Of a DNA stretch of 64,000 nucleotides, positions 51,001-61,705 are shown in pieces. The stretch comes from Bryopsis sp. KO-2023. Taxonomy: Eukaryota > Chlorophyta > Ulvophyceae > Bryopsidales > Bryopsidaceae. Position 1 is the first letter of the stretch. The number at the start of each line of letters is the position of its first letter. The notes beneath the pieces are model-generated. The model did no database searches, was not told the DNA's origin, and saw only the letters and a program-made list of their open reading frames with translations. Location of the stretch: the NCBI GenBank assembly GCA_030272585.1, contig BSYQ01000001.1:11361001-11425000 (forward strand), given 5' to 3'. The translations under genes were made by a program, and so were the position numbers.

Positions 51001-54000
51001 CCCGCTTCCAGATCTTTAACTTTGCTGCTTGAGCCAGCCACACAATACATGTATAACGTCTTACCGCGGCTGCGAATCCCGCCTTACGGTCTTGGGCCCC
51101 AGCCCTCACTGCAGGACCGACTTACTCCGTCTTATTGCGCCATCCAGTAGACCTCCTCCAGCCATGGTCAGGTCTCGCCAACGAACAATAACTCCACTGC
51201 CCCATACATTCAGCCACTTGTTTGGAGGGGACACATTCGAAGTTTTCTTTGAAATAATAACCGCAATGTTCATCCGCATCCCAAAGAAAGCACATTGATG
51301 GTTGTTCACGCCACCAAGTGTTCAAGTCCTTGTCAGTTCCTCCAGAGGTTCAGTCCTATTCGACCATTGTCTTCTTTTCTCTCACTGACCTACTGGACAA
51401 CTCAGCGTATCCACAAGTTCTTTCTTCCTTTGATGTGTTAATTTCTGTGGCTCCAGCCAACAGAAACTACCGTAGGTGTTTGCCTCGCCTTTTAAATCAA
51501 CCACTTGTGCAGTCGGCATGCTGCATCAAGGTCCTTCGTCAATCCAATAGACAAAACTCGCCAACGATGTGCATTCTGCTCCATCGTATTAGAGGTGCAG
51601 ACCGGAAGACATCTGAATTTGTCGGGACTCACACAGGAGCCGGATCCTGTTGCCAGTCGACAATTCACCTCTGATATTCCTCCTTATATCCTCCGTAATA
51701 TCTTGATATTCATCCGCTGATGCAGTCCATGTAAACACCGCGCGTACAACACAGGCTCGCGCTAAGCTTCCAGGGAGATACAACCGAATTCCATCCGGGA
51801 TCTTTGCCTTTGCAGCGTATATTCGCGCCAAAGGTAGCTGCCGCGTTAAATCCAATATTGCCACACCAGAGTCCACATATATACATCCCTCCTTAAGATC
51901 TCATCCACCTCCTCTTTACTAGTTCAGGCAACTAGCATCATCTCCTCCGTGAATTCAATGGGAATGGGTACCATGAGATGCCCAACGGTTTCCAGCCGTC
52001 CACATGGCTCCATCATATTCACCACCTTAGAATTCTGCCTCAGCCAAACCACTGTAGGTTCTGACTGCCTTGACGTTGTTCACTGAGGTTCATATGATCC
52101 ACCCATATTTTTCATTTGCGACACTATAGAGAAGAGGTGCCTGCAAACTACTTCCCCACAGAACTTTCATATTGGCCAGTCAGCACTTCTAGTTTTCACT
52201 TTCAGTTCACTCTGAAATTGGCTCAATAAAAATATCACCACCGCCAAGGGAACACAAAGCTCACTAGTATATGGCAATTCTCATTCACCACATACGTCCA
52301 TACTTCTCCCGAAACACATTGCGTAGGTCAATTGATACCTCTCTCGCTTGAGACTTCTTTCAACTCCATCCAGAAACAGTATTGTAGCACATCAGTCATG
52401 CTCCAGCCCCAACATATATCTTCCATCAATATATCTTTTAATCCCTGCTTGGTCCTTTGGCATGGATATCTTCCAGATTATTCTCCCGCCACCAATTGCA
52501 GTTTTCGGCTGTCCATGAGTATAAATTCTGTGCTTTACAAGCTCCACTCAACATAGAGGCTTGTTCCCTTTCAGGTTATACTCAGCTCCTAATCTTGTCT
52601 CCACCTGAGCTGTCGGTTCACCGATACGCGAGTGCACCGATAATATCCTTGAATGGCTGGTCCCTTCACAACTAACAATCAGCCATCACCTTTATCAATC
52701 TGTTTCTTGCGATAAGGTTCCATCTTTCCTCCACTTTTTCCATCAGTCCAAGTTCTTCAATCAGGCATCCACACTTGTATCCAATCCAACACACTCTTCT
52801 CATGTTTCCTTCTGTGGATTAGCCTGATCACGCTTCAGCAATTTTTCTCTTTTTCACTTATCCTTCAATTGCTCTTCCAGCAGATGCAACTCCACACGTC
52901 TGTGGAACACCAATTCTGCCGGGTAAAAATTCCCTTTCTGTGATTTCACATATTTTCCACAGCCCATCTCCATTTCTTCATATATCTTGGACTGTCGACA
53001 TCTTTTATACTCTTCTTGGCCTCAGAATGTAGGTCTTCTGATCATCCATTCATGGTAACATCTCAACAAGCTGTCGGATATTGCACGATCGCTACCATTC
53101 ATTGGTTGCGTCTCTGCTCGTGTGGTAATCCACTCTTCATTGGTGTACTCCACCAAGCACAAGGTAGCTTGGGATCTTCAGTCCAAAACAGCAAAATATG
53201 TTTACCCTATTCAGCCAGCTCTCTTTACTTCCACTGCCAATGGTTCATATTTGCTTTTTGCTGAATAGCTCCTCCATAACTCCTTTTTCACTTGCAATGT
53301 CTCCTCTTCCAACTCCAGCTCTGTAATGAGATTCCATCCTTTAAATACTCATAATTTTCAGGCTTCTTCCATGATGTGATCATATTCCATTTCTATGAAA
53401 ATAAAACAACATCTGCTGTCCATTTCTGTCCACAACTCTGAATAATACTCCAAAGATAGTTTCCAAATCCTTCAAGACTGTAAAACTCAGCATACTTTTG
53501 TTGTCCTGATCTTTGATTGAACACATTCATAAACTTCTGCCCATCAGATACCTCACATCTGAAAATATGTGCAAATCTGCCAAAGCTTAACACTCCATTC
53601 TTCCTTTTCAACAGTCACACTCAAATCGATTCATCTTGTCAGGAGATAAGATAAAATCCACTCCTTAAGCCTTCTGCCAGCCACAGCCAGCTTAAGCTTT
53701 CACTACCTCAATCTTCCACAATCAGTCTTATCCTTCTGTCAGGCAACATTCATTCTTGAATGCTACTGGACTTCCTCCAGTCTCTTCCACTGACAGCATC
53801 TTCCGATATTCCAGCCACTGCGTCCTTTCCCCTGGTACGTCCAGCCACACCCTGCGCAGCCAGTCGACCACTCCACCGACGGTTCCCTTCAGACCGACGT
53901 CGAACCACGATCCCCTATCACAGATCTCAGGGGATTCCAAATTTGGTGCTCTCCTGTATTCTCCTTCTGCTTTGGTCTTCAGAAACTCTACTATTCGCGT

Positions 54001-54095
54001 TTCTTTTCGCCAGCTCCTCGTCTCTCGATCCAGTCCAGATCCAGTCTAGTGTTTTAACCTCTCGCCACCAGTCGCAACACACTCCTGCCTTGCGC
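48069..54095 (-). other. Non-coding interior of element C, long part
   Basis: About 6 kb without a credible gene. The plus strand is pyrimidine-rich, so the element's own sense strand is purine-rich. A 39-base unit (CCACCAACAATCCAAAATGA and onward) is repeated in tandem at about 48184-48260. Several T-rich tracts followed by CAG occur on the plus strand (near 48844, 49573, 49622 and 50681) and look like splice acceptors in antisense, but no exon can be supported. Confidence 0.6.
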
Positions 54096-54518
54096 TGATA
54101 GTGAAGCTTGTGGGTGACGCAATAGTGGTCGGCTGTGTTGGTTGGATTCGTGATAACTTGCTGGCTAACGCAAGTATACTTGTGGGGTTTGTTGCTTTAG
54201 ACAACTCTCTAGCTAGCGCGGTTGTGAACGCTACTAGAGCACTTGGGTTGGGAAGTGATTGCGTCAGGCAAACACTTAACACACACACACACACAAACAC
54301 ACACACAAGCGGGAACACACCAATCCCACGAATCCCGAGTTCTTACAAAGTAACTATGAGTGTCAAAACAACGAGTGGGCCTCTTAAGTACCCCTAAGTG
54401 TAGTACGCTGACGCATGCCCCAAACTCTGGGTCTAATCTGTCTTACTCGTGAACCCACATGCGTCAGCCACCCTCGGCTCTATCCCAAACTACCTCGTAT
54501 AGCGCTAAAAGACTAACA
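54096..54518 (-). repeat. 3' LTR of element B2
   Basis: 423 bp, family-B LTR, inverted relative to B1, containing an AC microsatellite. Confidence 0.93.
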
Positions 54519-54744
54519 TACGCCCCCCCCGCAAAAAGTGGGCGCCCACGCACACCAAAACACAAAGAAAACAAAAACACAAACACAAAACTCACCCACT
54601 CCCATACCCACACCCAACTGTCGTGGACCTGTCCCAGTGTCTGGTCAACTTGCTGCAGGTGACCCCTTAGCCCGTGGGCTAAATCGTCCACACGGTCATG
54701 GACCGCATCCACATCCTCTCTTAAGGCTTCCGCATCAGCTCCCA

Positions 54745-55165
54745 TGTTAGTCTTTTAGCGCTATACGAGGTAGTTTGGGATAGAGCCGAGGGTGGCTGAC
54801 GCATGTGGGTTCGCGAGTAAGACAGATTAGACCCAGAGTTTGGGGCATGCGTCAGCGTACTACACTTAGGGGTACTTAAGAGGCCCACTCGTTGTTTTGA
54901 CACTCATAGTTACTTTGTAAGAACTCGGGATTCGTGGGATTGGTGTGTTCCCGCTTGTGTGTGTGTTTGTGTGTGTGTGTGTTAAGTGTTTGCCTGACGC
55001 AATCACTTCCCAACCCAAGTGCTCTAGTAGCGTTCACAACCGCGCTAGCTAGAGAGTTGTCTAAAGCAACAAACCCCACAAGTATACTTGCGTTAGCCAG
55101 CAAGTTATCACGAATCCAACCAACACAGCCGACCACTATTGCGTCACCCACAAGCTTCACTATCA
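54745..55165 (+). repeat. 5' LTR of element B1
   Basis: 421 bp, TGTTAG to TATCA, identical by eye to 58887-59307. Confidence 0.95.
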
Positions 55166-55167
55166 AT

Positions 55168-55179
55168 TGGTTTCGGAGC
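55168..55179 (+). other. Primer-binding site of element B1
   Basis: TGGTTTCGGAGC two bases inside the 5' LTR. Confidence 0.82.
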
Positions 55180-55310
55180 GAGGCAAGAACTTTAAGTTCT
55201 TGAGATCGAAACTTGTGAACGTGGCGCAACAAACGTTTTTGTTTGTTTGTTTGGTAGAGAGAAACTCCAACCGTGGTTGTTGAGTACTCCCAAATAGTGG
55301 CTGAGAGACC

Positions 55311-58300
55311 ATGGCTGACCGTGAACACGCATTGGCAGTGAGCGAGCCTCAAGTTGAAGAGCCAGGGATTGAACCTGAGTTCGATGAGGAATTGCCTGAC
55401 GCACCCAATGTGGTGTATCAACAAATAAACGTCCAGAACATCCACAATGTCCAGCAAGCAGCTGTCGACATAGACATGGGAGCTGATGCGGAAGCCTTAA
55501 GAGAGGATGTGGATGCGGTCCATGACCGTGTGGACGATTTAGCCCACGGGCTAAGGGGTCACCTGCAGCAAGTTGACCAGACACTGGGGCAGAGGCTAGC
55601 CCATACTGAGGCCTCTGTGTCGAACCAACTGGCTGGCGCATCAGAGGTGATCGGGCAGGCGCTGGAAACACAGCACCAGCATGCGCAACAGGTTGAGGCC
55701 ACACAGCATGCGGTGGTGTCGCAACAGGAGAAGCTGGAGTCAGTAGCGGCTCAACATAGTCGATACGAGCAGAGGCTACTACGCCAAGATATCGACCATA
55801 GAAAAGAAAGAGCCGAGATCAAAGCTTCTGTGGACGCAATAACGAGGAGAATGGATGCCGCAGACATTCTAGCGGACTCTCGTTTTGCTGACCTAAAAGA
55901 AGCAACTGAAGCATCAGCACTTCAGTTAAAACAACTCTCCGAGTTATCCCTTGTTCAAGGGCGGAGAATTGAAGGCTTATTAGGAACTGTTGCGGATTCC
56001 AACGAAAAAGTCGAACGGACTCGAGAATTGTTTCGGGAGTCCTTGCACAAACAAGGTGCTGAGGTGAAGCGTTTGCAGAGCTCAAGAGTAGCAATTCAAA
56101 AAGATTTGATTGCCTTGGAGAAAAAGGCATCCAAAACCTGGGATCAGCAGCAAGATGCAGCTGATGTGGTTGCCTTAAGATTATCTGGCCTGGAACAAAG
56201 CATGGAGGATGTGAGTGGCGGAAGTCAGAGTGCCCAAAGTGGAAGTGACGCTCGAGCAGTATCACCAGAGCGAGAAGAATCAACTTCCCCTGAGCCTGAG
56301 GACTCAGCCTTTGGGATGCCGCTGCCGAAGAAATCAGTAAAGCAGTTGGCTGCATCATGGCCGCCACTAGACCAGAGCTTCGCGGTAGGAATGGTTGGGG
56401 CAGGAACCTCAACAATACCGGCTCCTCCAGCAGTACAGGTCGAGGAGGGTGAAATTGTTGCTGCCGAAGCACCACCATGCACTGCAGTGGATAGCGCACC
56501 AGACGCTGATTTCACATTCCCTCAGTTGATACCTCCAAGTACAAGAGCTCAGCCTGGTATACGCATCTCAGAACCCGACTCTGCCGATGGATCACGTAGA
56601 CCCACACGAATTAACCCAAGAGTTCTCTCCTCAGCAGAAGTGTTATATCAAATTGACCTTGAGCGTGCTAAGGCACAGGTCAGAGAAGAGAAAGGAAAAG
56701 AACCCATGCAGATCCCCACACGTACTGGAAGATTGGGACTTGGGTTAAGTGCTTTGGGAGCAAGGGTAGAAAATAATCCCTTTGCTGCACTTGGTTCATA
56801 TGAGTCTACTGGTGGACCCAGTCGAGTTCCGCGTATGCGTGGAAACTTTGGAGACCCTGGTGATGACGACCCAGATGATGATGGCGGTGATGATTACCGC
56901 GACAGACGAAACCGCCCACCTTCCCGCATTCCAGGTGCGCCTGATGGCGGAGGAGGTGGTGGCGGCGGTGGAGATGGTGGAGGCGGTGGACCTCCCGGTG
57001 GACCTCCTGATGGAGGTGGAGGTGGAGGTGGCGCTGGACCGGCAGGCCCAGGACCTCCTAGGCAAGGACAGTGGTTGCCTAGCACCGTCAAGTTGCAAAT
57101 GCCTCGCGCATTTAACGGAAGTGGAGAACCAAAAGCCCGAGCCATGAAGCTGAAGAAGCAGCGGTTCCAATCTCACATGATGGCTAACCATCGTGAGAAC
57201 GACCTCCGTAAACAAGCTCTCGGGGGAATGGTGGATCGATTTACCGCGGTAGAGGAAACGCTGCAGCGAGCTGTAGCAACCGCGTGGAGTGCAGCAGCCA
57301 ACAACCTTAAGAAGGAATTGGCAGAACAAGAGCTGCAGATCGATTTGCAGGGAGAGACCCTCAGAGACGGCTCTGAAAAACTTCAAGTGCAGAGCGAAAC
57401 AACGGACAAGATGCTGCGTTTGAACCCGGCGGTACCAGCACCACGGGTACGCGAAGAACTGGATCGCCAAGTCCAAGTTCTGTTGTCAAACGCAACACTT
57501 GATCTGGAACCGTCCAAGGACGATGATGCGGGAGGCTCAAGCAAGGGCAAGGGGAAAGGGAAAAACAAACGCCCAAGCTCGCCGTGTAGGGATGAAGATC
57601 CACACGGAAAGAGAAGGCGAGAGGACGGTGACGATGAAGGTGGTGAGCCACCGAGGGATCGTATGCCTGGAGATGCAGCAAGAGCCAACTTGTTACTCAA
57701 GTTAAAGGCTGCCGCATTAAAGACTCCAGCACCCTCACAACCAGCACCAACAGTTCAGACTCCCGGAGATGAGGCTACCGCAATAGCACCGGGGGAGGAC
57801 TTATTCGACATGAGAGAGGAGGAGCTTTTGGACTTGGATTTTAACGAAGAAATTGACTTCGGCAGTCCACCTCCTAGGCTCGAAGGTCCTAGTTCTGAAC
57901 TGGAGGACGGGGAAATCAGGAATGATGAAGGGCCAAGCCAGGTGACAGAGGTTCAGCGTGCGGTCCATCCACCGTTGGAGTTAGCTCCAACAGAAGCAGC
58001 ACTTCGGGCTTTCCGAGAAAAGGTTAAGCTCAGGAGATTAAGGGCGGCTGCTCAGGACAAAGTGGATGCTGCACCCAGCGAAGTGAACCTGTCACGGGAG
58101 GATATCGAGGAGGCTTGCAACCCCATCACTGCGTCAGAGAAATGGCCGAAGGTCCAATATACTAACCCCAGGGACCGAGCCTTGCAAAATTACCGCGGCA
58201 ACCGGCACTTTCACGAGTTGCCCATGTGCATTTGGTGCGGGAGAAGCCCAATGCAGGCAAGTGCTCAGCGGCTGACGCAGAAGAAGTATTCCGTCCTTCC

Positions 58301-58691
58301 TTGTGGGTATCACCTCGTGTGTGATGCTCACTGGTTGGCATACTCGATGCTGGGGCGCATCGTCACAGCGGTCCAAAAAGTCGCGGAAGTGGACAACAAG
58401 TCCATCGCCACCGTCTCCCCATTCTCTCTACCTGCCCATATGTTGAAGCTGACACGCTCGACGTTCGAAGAAATCCCTCCGTTCCCGGCTGAGCACGAGA
58501 AGTTGCCACACTGCAACATGTGTGTGAAGCGGCAGCTCAAGGTGTCCGGCATCACAAGGGATCTGCCATTCCTTAAGTCCAAGAGGGTGGCTGCCGCATT
58601 TGATCCCTGTGTCCGGTATCGTGCAGTGCAGCAAGCGCATGCGCAAGAGCAGCGTGCTATCCAGCAAGCGCAAGCGCAGGAACAGCGTTAA
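55311..58691 (+). CDS. Gag-ORF3 fusion protein of element B1
   Basis: This 1126-residue protein starts at ATG. Residues 1-600 follow the N-terminal plan of the A2 Gag: acidic start, coiled coil (about 60-330), VGMVGAGT (near 361), Gly-rich runs (about 545-580) and the first strand of a Gag core (STVKLQMPRAFNGSG). From about residue 612 the sequence is of ORF3 type, beginning KLKKQRFQSHMMANHRENDL, nearly identical to 62134-62671. It has a coiled coil, basic and acidic linkers, and a Cys/His module: Cys973, Cys976, Cys998, His1001, Cys1004, His1007-Trp, Cys1068, Cys1071. A QQAQAQEQR repeat ends it. It has no CCHC knuckle and no enzyme domain. Likely a particle or accessory protein of a parasitic element. 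Function inferred only. Confidence 0.9.
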   Translation: MADREHALAVSEPQVEEPGIEPEFDEELPDAPNVVYQQINVQNIHNVQQAAVDIDMGADAEALREDVDAVHDRVDDLAHGLRGHLQQVDQTLGQRLAHTEASVSNQLAGASEVIGQALETQHQHAQQVEATQHAVVSQQEKLESVAAQHSRYEQRLLRQDIDHRKERAEIKASVDAITRRMDAADILADSRFADLKEATEASALQLKQLSELSLVQGRRIEGLLGTVADSNEKVERTRELFRESLHKQGAEVKRLQSSRVAIQKDLIALEKKASKTWDQQQDAADVVALRLSGLEQSMEDVSGGSQSAQSGSDARAVSPEREESTSPEPEDSAFGMPLPKKSVKQLAASWPPLDQSFAVGMVGAGTSTIPAPPAVQVEEGEIVAAEAPPCTAVDSAPDADFTFPQLIPPSTRAQPGIRISEPDSADGSRRPTRINPRVLSSAEVLYQIDLERAKAQVREEKGKEPMQIPTRTGRLGLGLSALGARVENNPFAALGSYESTGGPSRVPRMRGNFGDPGDDDPDDDGGDDYRDRRNRPPSRIPGAPDGGGGGGGGGDGGGGGPPGGPPDGGGGGGGAGPAGPGPPRQGQWLPSTVKLQMPRAFNGSGEPKARAMKLKKQRFQSHMMANHRENDLRKQALGGMVDRFTAVEETLQRAVATAWSAAANNLKKELAEQELQIDLQGETLRDGSEKLQVQSETTDKMLRLNPAVPAPRVREELDRQVQVLLSNATLDLEPSKDDDAGGSSKGKGKGKNKRPSSPCRDEDPHGKRRREDGDDEGGEPPRDRMPGDAARANLLLKLKAAALKTPAPSQPAPTVQTPGDEATAIAPGEDLFDMREEELLDLDFNEEIDFGSPPPRLEGPSSELEDGEIRNDEGPSQVTEVQRAVHPPLELAPTEAALRAFREKVKLRRLRAAAQDKVDAAPSEVNLSREDIEEACNPITASEKWPKVQYTNPRDRALQNYRGNRHFHELPMCIWCGRSPMQASAQRLTQKKYSVLPCGYHLVCDAHWLAYSMLGRIVTAVQKVAEVDNKSIATVSPFSLPAHMLKLTRSTFEEIPPFPAEHEKLPHCNMCVKRQLKVSGITRDLPFLKSKRVAAAFDPCVRYRAVQQAHAQEQRAIQQAQAQEQR

Positions 58692-58886
58692 GGAGGAGGG
58701 AAAAGGAGTTATCGTCGACCAAGTGTGTGCGTGCAGCAGCTGTCAGAGACGTCAGAGCAAGAGACAGGTCCAAGACAGTTGGGTATGGGTATGGGAGTGG
58801 GTGAGTTTTGTGTTTGTGTTTTTGTGTTTTTGTTTTTCTTTGTGTTTTAGTGTGCGTGGGCGCCCACTTTTTGCGGGGGGGGCGTC

Positions 58887-59307
58887 TGTTAGTCTTTTAG
58901 CGCTATACGAGGTAGTTTGGGATAGAGCCGAGGGTGGCTGACGCATGTGGGTTCGCGAGTAAGACAGATTAGACCCAGAGTTTGGGGCATGCGTCAGCGT
59001 ACTACACTTAGGGGTACTTAAGAGGCCCACTCGTTGTTTTGACACTCATAGTTACTTTGTAAGAACTCGGGATTCGTGGGATTGGTGTGTTCCCGCTTGT
59101 GTGTGTGTTTGTGTGTGTGTGTGTTAAGTGTTTGCCTGACGCAATCACTTCCCAACCCAAGTGCTCTAGTAGCGTTCACAACCGCGCTAGCTAGAGAGTT
59201 GTCTAAAGCAACAAACCCCACAAGTATACTTGCGTTAGCCAGCAAGTTATCACGAATCCAACCAACACAGCCGACCACTATTGCGTCACCCACAAGCTTC
59301 ACTATCA
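58887..59307 (+). repeat. 3' LTR of element B1
   Basis: 421 bp, follows the polypurine tract TTGCGGGGGGGGCGTC. Confidence 0.95.
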
Positions 59308-59312
59308 TCCCA

Positions 59313-59478
59313 TGTCTATGTCGACAGCTGCTTGCTGGACATTGTGGATGTTCTGAACGTTTATTTGTTGATACACAACATTGGGTGCGTCAGGCAATTC
59401 CTCATCGAACTCAGGTTCAATCCCTGGCTCTTCAACTTGAGGCTCGCGCACTGCCAATGCGTGTTCACGGTCAGCCAT
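59313..59478 (-). pseudogene. Gag start of element B2, first part
   Basis: The minus strand opens with the same MADREHALAV start as B1 and keeps the acidic N-terminus (EPGIEPEFDEELPDAPN) up to the B1 insertion. Upstream are the leader with the same near-palindrome as in B1 and the primer-binding site at 59610-59621. Only this short coding piece and about 25 further codons beyond B1 belong to B2. Confidence 0.85.
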
Positions 59479-59609
59479 GGTCTCTCAGCCACTATTTGGG
59501 AGTACTCAACAACCACGGTTGGAGTTTCTCTCTACCAAACAAACAAACAAAAACGTTTGTTGCGCCACGTTCACAAGTTTCGATCTCAAGAACTTAAAGT
59601 TCTTGCCTC

Positions 59610-59621
59610 GCTCCGAAACCA
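59610..59621 (-). other. Primer-binding site of element B2
   Basis: TGGTTTCGGAGC on the minus strand, two bases inside the LTR at 59624-60046. Confidence 0.82.
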
Positions 59622-59623
59622 AT

Positions 59624-60046
59624 TGATAGTGAAGCTTGTGGGTGACGCAATAGTGGTCGGCTGTGTTGGTTGGATTCGTGATAACTTGCTGGCTAACGCA
59701 AGTATACTTGTGGGGTTTGTTGCTTTAGACAACTCTCTAGCTAGCGCGGTTGTGAACGCTACTAGAGCACTTGGGTTGGGAAGTGATTGCGTCAGGCAAA
59801 CACTTAACACACACACACACACAAACACACACACAAGCGGGAACACACCAATCCCACGAATCCCGAGTTCTTACAAAGTAACTATGAGTGTCAAAACAAC
59901 GAGTGGGCCTCTTAAGTACCCCTAAGTGTAGTACGCTGACGCATGCCCCAAACTCTGGGTCTAATCTGTCTTACTCGTGAACCCACATGCGTCAGCCACC
60001 CTCGGCTCTATCCCAAACTACCTCGTATAGCGCTAAAAGACTAACA
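59624..60046 (-). repeat. 5' LTR of element B2
   Basis: 423 bp, family B, matching 54096-54518. Confidence 0.93.
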
Positions 60047-60051
60047 TGCGC

Positions 60052-60921
60052 TGCAGGTCTTGAAACATCGTTGAATCCACGTCGACCCACAACAATCAGC
60101 CTCCAGACGAGACCATGTTCTCCAAACACTGGTCACTGGCCGTCACGTCGACAGTGCGCCACCTTTCCAACCTTCTGGCGCCGCCCTTAACGCTCTGGAC
60201 GCTCGTCTGTAGTACAACTCGCCATTACTGCAGCGTTACACTTTTCAGGGCTGCAGGTTCACTCGACTGGTCTTCCTCCTCGACTCGCGACCGCCACAAC
60301 CACTAGCACGACCTCCTTCCAGACCGTAGCTCTTTTCCAGCGTGGTTTTCCTGCGTGGTTGTAGTAGCACTTCTGCAGATCGTCGACCTCACACTTGGTC
60401 ACACTTCTTTTAGTCGGCGCAGGGATCTCCGCCCTTGCTTCTGCACGCCTTAGGTCGAACGAACACCTTTCAGTCGCTTGCCTTGCGAGTAGGTTCACGC
60501 CACAGCACCACATAGCACCACAGCGCAACACTATAGGTTAACTTCACGTTTCTCCCTTTAGATCTCGAGTTCCATCTTTTCCAGACTACAGATCTTTCTT
60601 CACAGACTCGTTCTCTTTCGACTCCAACTGGAACGAACTCACTTCTCGAGGTTTGCTGCGTCTTGAACTTGACTTCGCGTTCACGATCGAAGCTCATAAG
60701 TCTTACAAGGTTCTGCTAGCTATTCCAGGCGCAAGAACATTCCAACTTCCACGTCGCTTTTGCCCTTATCCTATCGAAGTTGTGAGCGCACTCTATTGAG
60801 GTCGTTTCACCTCCCCAACGCTCTAGGGTCCTTTTTCCTTACGCCCTTAAGGAAGGCTGCTGGGCTGGATCCGCGCTTTTTTCTCAGGGTTCTAGGGTCG
60901 AACACGAGTACCCTAGCCCCG
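60052..60921 (-). other. Non-coding interior of element C, short part
   Basis: About 870 bases between B2 and the primer-binding site of C. No credible ORF or motif. Confidence 0.6.
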
Positions 60922-60933
60922 GCTCCGAAACCA
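60922..60933 (-). other. Primer-binding site of element C
   Basis: TGGTTTCGGAGC on the minus strand, one base inside the 5' LTR at 60935-61130. Its presence in an element without genes supports recent copying by borrowed reverse transcriptase. Confidence 0.82.
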
Positions 60934-60934
60934 T

Positions 60935-61130
60935 TGTAACGCGCGCCAGAAAACAAGGGGAAACCCTCGACAGGGGGACACAAGGGTCGGAAACCCAAAA
61001 CACAGTTGGATATTACAACACTAACCCTTCGTGGTTTATATACACTCAGGTCAGTCATAGCTACTATGTCCCTATGACGTACTCTCACGCCTTAGACATA
61101 TCACGATAAATAAAGTACCCCATCGTAACA
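60935..61130 (-). repeat. 5' LTR of element C
   Basis: 196 bp, identical by eye to 47873-48068, with CTTCC just outside. Confidence 0.93.
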
Positions 61131-61499
61131 CTTCCACTTCCGCGTGATCAGCTCGTCGCGATCACCCCTGCTGGCGAAAACCTGGATGTGGACCGCTTGC
61201 TCCGCTATCGCTGTGTTCAGTGCGACCTTATCGAGCTCCGTTTGCCGATCGGTTCCCATTGGCGGCCGCTCATTCAGACGATCCTCGTTAACCAACCCGA
61301 GATCTACGGCTTATATGTCAACCCGCGAATGACCGGCTCAGTAATAACGAAGACGCTGAAGGAGCTGTTTACGGCCGACCGGGTGGCAGGACGTATTGAT
61401 TGGAGGCCTGATTACGAGCCCGCAGAGAGTGTGGAGGAGTCGTCGGAGTCGTCGGAGGACGTTGTGGAATCGTCGGAAGAATCGGCTCCCGATTTCTAG
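61131..61499 (+). pseudogene. 3' coding part of element D beyond the C insertion
   Basis: An open stretch ending near 61499 encodes RYRCVQCDLIELRLP, a GSHW string, and an acidic Ser/Glu tail (VEESSESSEDVVESS). The CVQC and following HW echo the CxxC and HW of the ORF3 modules, but the pattern is short. It lies between element C and a 200-base tail rich in repeated GACATGAT words, then the polypurine tract and 3' LTR of D. Confidence 0.55.
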
Positions 61500-61705
61500 T
61501 GAGATGACTGTTTTGGGTATTTTTGTTTTGTTTGTTTCTGTTGATTTTTCAGGGTGTTCTGTCCTTTCTGGGGACATGATTTCTGGAGACATGATCTCTG
61601 TGGACATGATTTCTGTCGATTCGATTGCTGTGGATATGATTTCTTTTTCCTTTTCCATTGGAAGCAAATTCGGGACGAATTTTCAAAGGGGAGAGTAGGG
61701 ACAGC

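Larger units (their letters stand above)
54745..59307 (+). mobile_element. Non-autonomous LTR element B1 encoding a Gag-ORF3 protein
   Basis: A 4,563-bp element on the plus strand with two 421-bp LTRs (54745-55165 and 58887-59307) identical by eye. Target duplication TCCCA is at 54740-54744 and 59308-59312. It has a primer-binding site at 55168-55179, a short leader with an AAGAACTT/AAGTTCTT near-palindrome (55187-55203), a single large ORF (55311-58691) and a G-rich polypurine tract (58871-58886). No protease, RT or integrase is present, so movement must rely on another element. It is inserted in the Gag start of B2, in the opposite orientation. It looks whole for its own type and is very recent. 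Confidence 0.94.
54096..60046 (-). mobile_element. Miniature LTR element B2 (TRIM-like) of family B, hosting B1
   Basis: Two 423-bp LTRs at 59624-60046 and 54096-54518 look identical, with target duplication TGCGC at 54091-54095 and 60047-60051. Without B1 the element is only about 1.38 kb: LTR, primer-binding site (59610-59621), about 85 codons of the family-B Gag start, a short 3' tail with the polypurine tract (54519-54534), LTR. Such a short internal region with normal signals is a terminal-repeat retrotransposon in miniature. It clearly derives from the B family because its ends and Gag start match B1. It is inserted in C. Confidence 0.92.
47873..61130 (-). mobile_element. LARD-like LTR element C (non-coding), hosting B2 and B1
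   Basis: Two 196-bp LTRs, 60935-61130 and 47873-48068, with TGTTACG and CGTTACA ends on the minus strand look identical. The target duplication CTTCC lies at 47868-47872 and 61131-61135. A primer-binding site is at 60922-60933, and GGGTGGCGAA beside the 3' LTR may be the polypurine tract. Without B2 and B1 it is about 7.3 kb, and in that length I find no ORF longer than about 126 codons and no pol motif on either strand. A large non-coding internal region with good LTRs, primer site and target duplication is the definition of a LARD, mobilised by proteins of another element. Confidence 0.88.

Noticed and set aside
48361-53264. Many ORFs of 60-118 codons in the interior of element C
   Set aside because: Short, on both strands, no motifs and no consistent frame. 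The element reads as non-coding.
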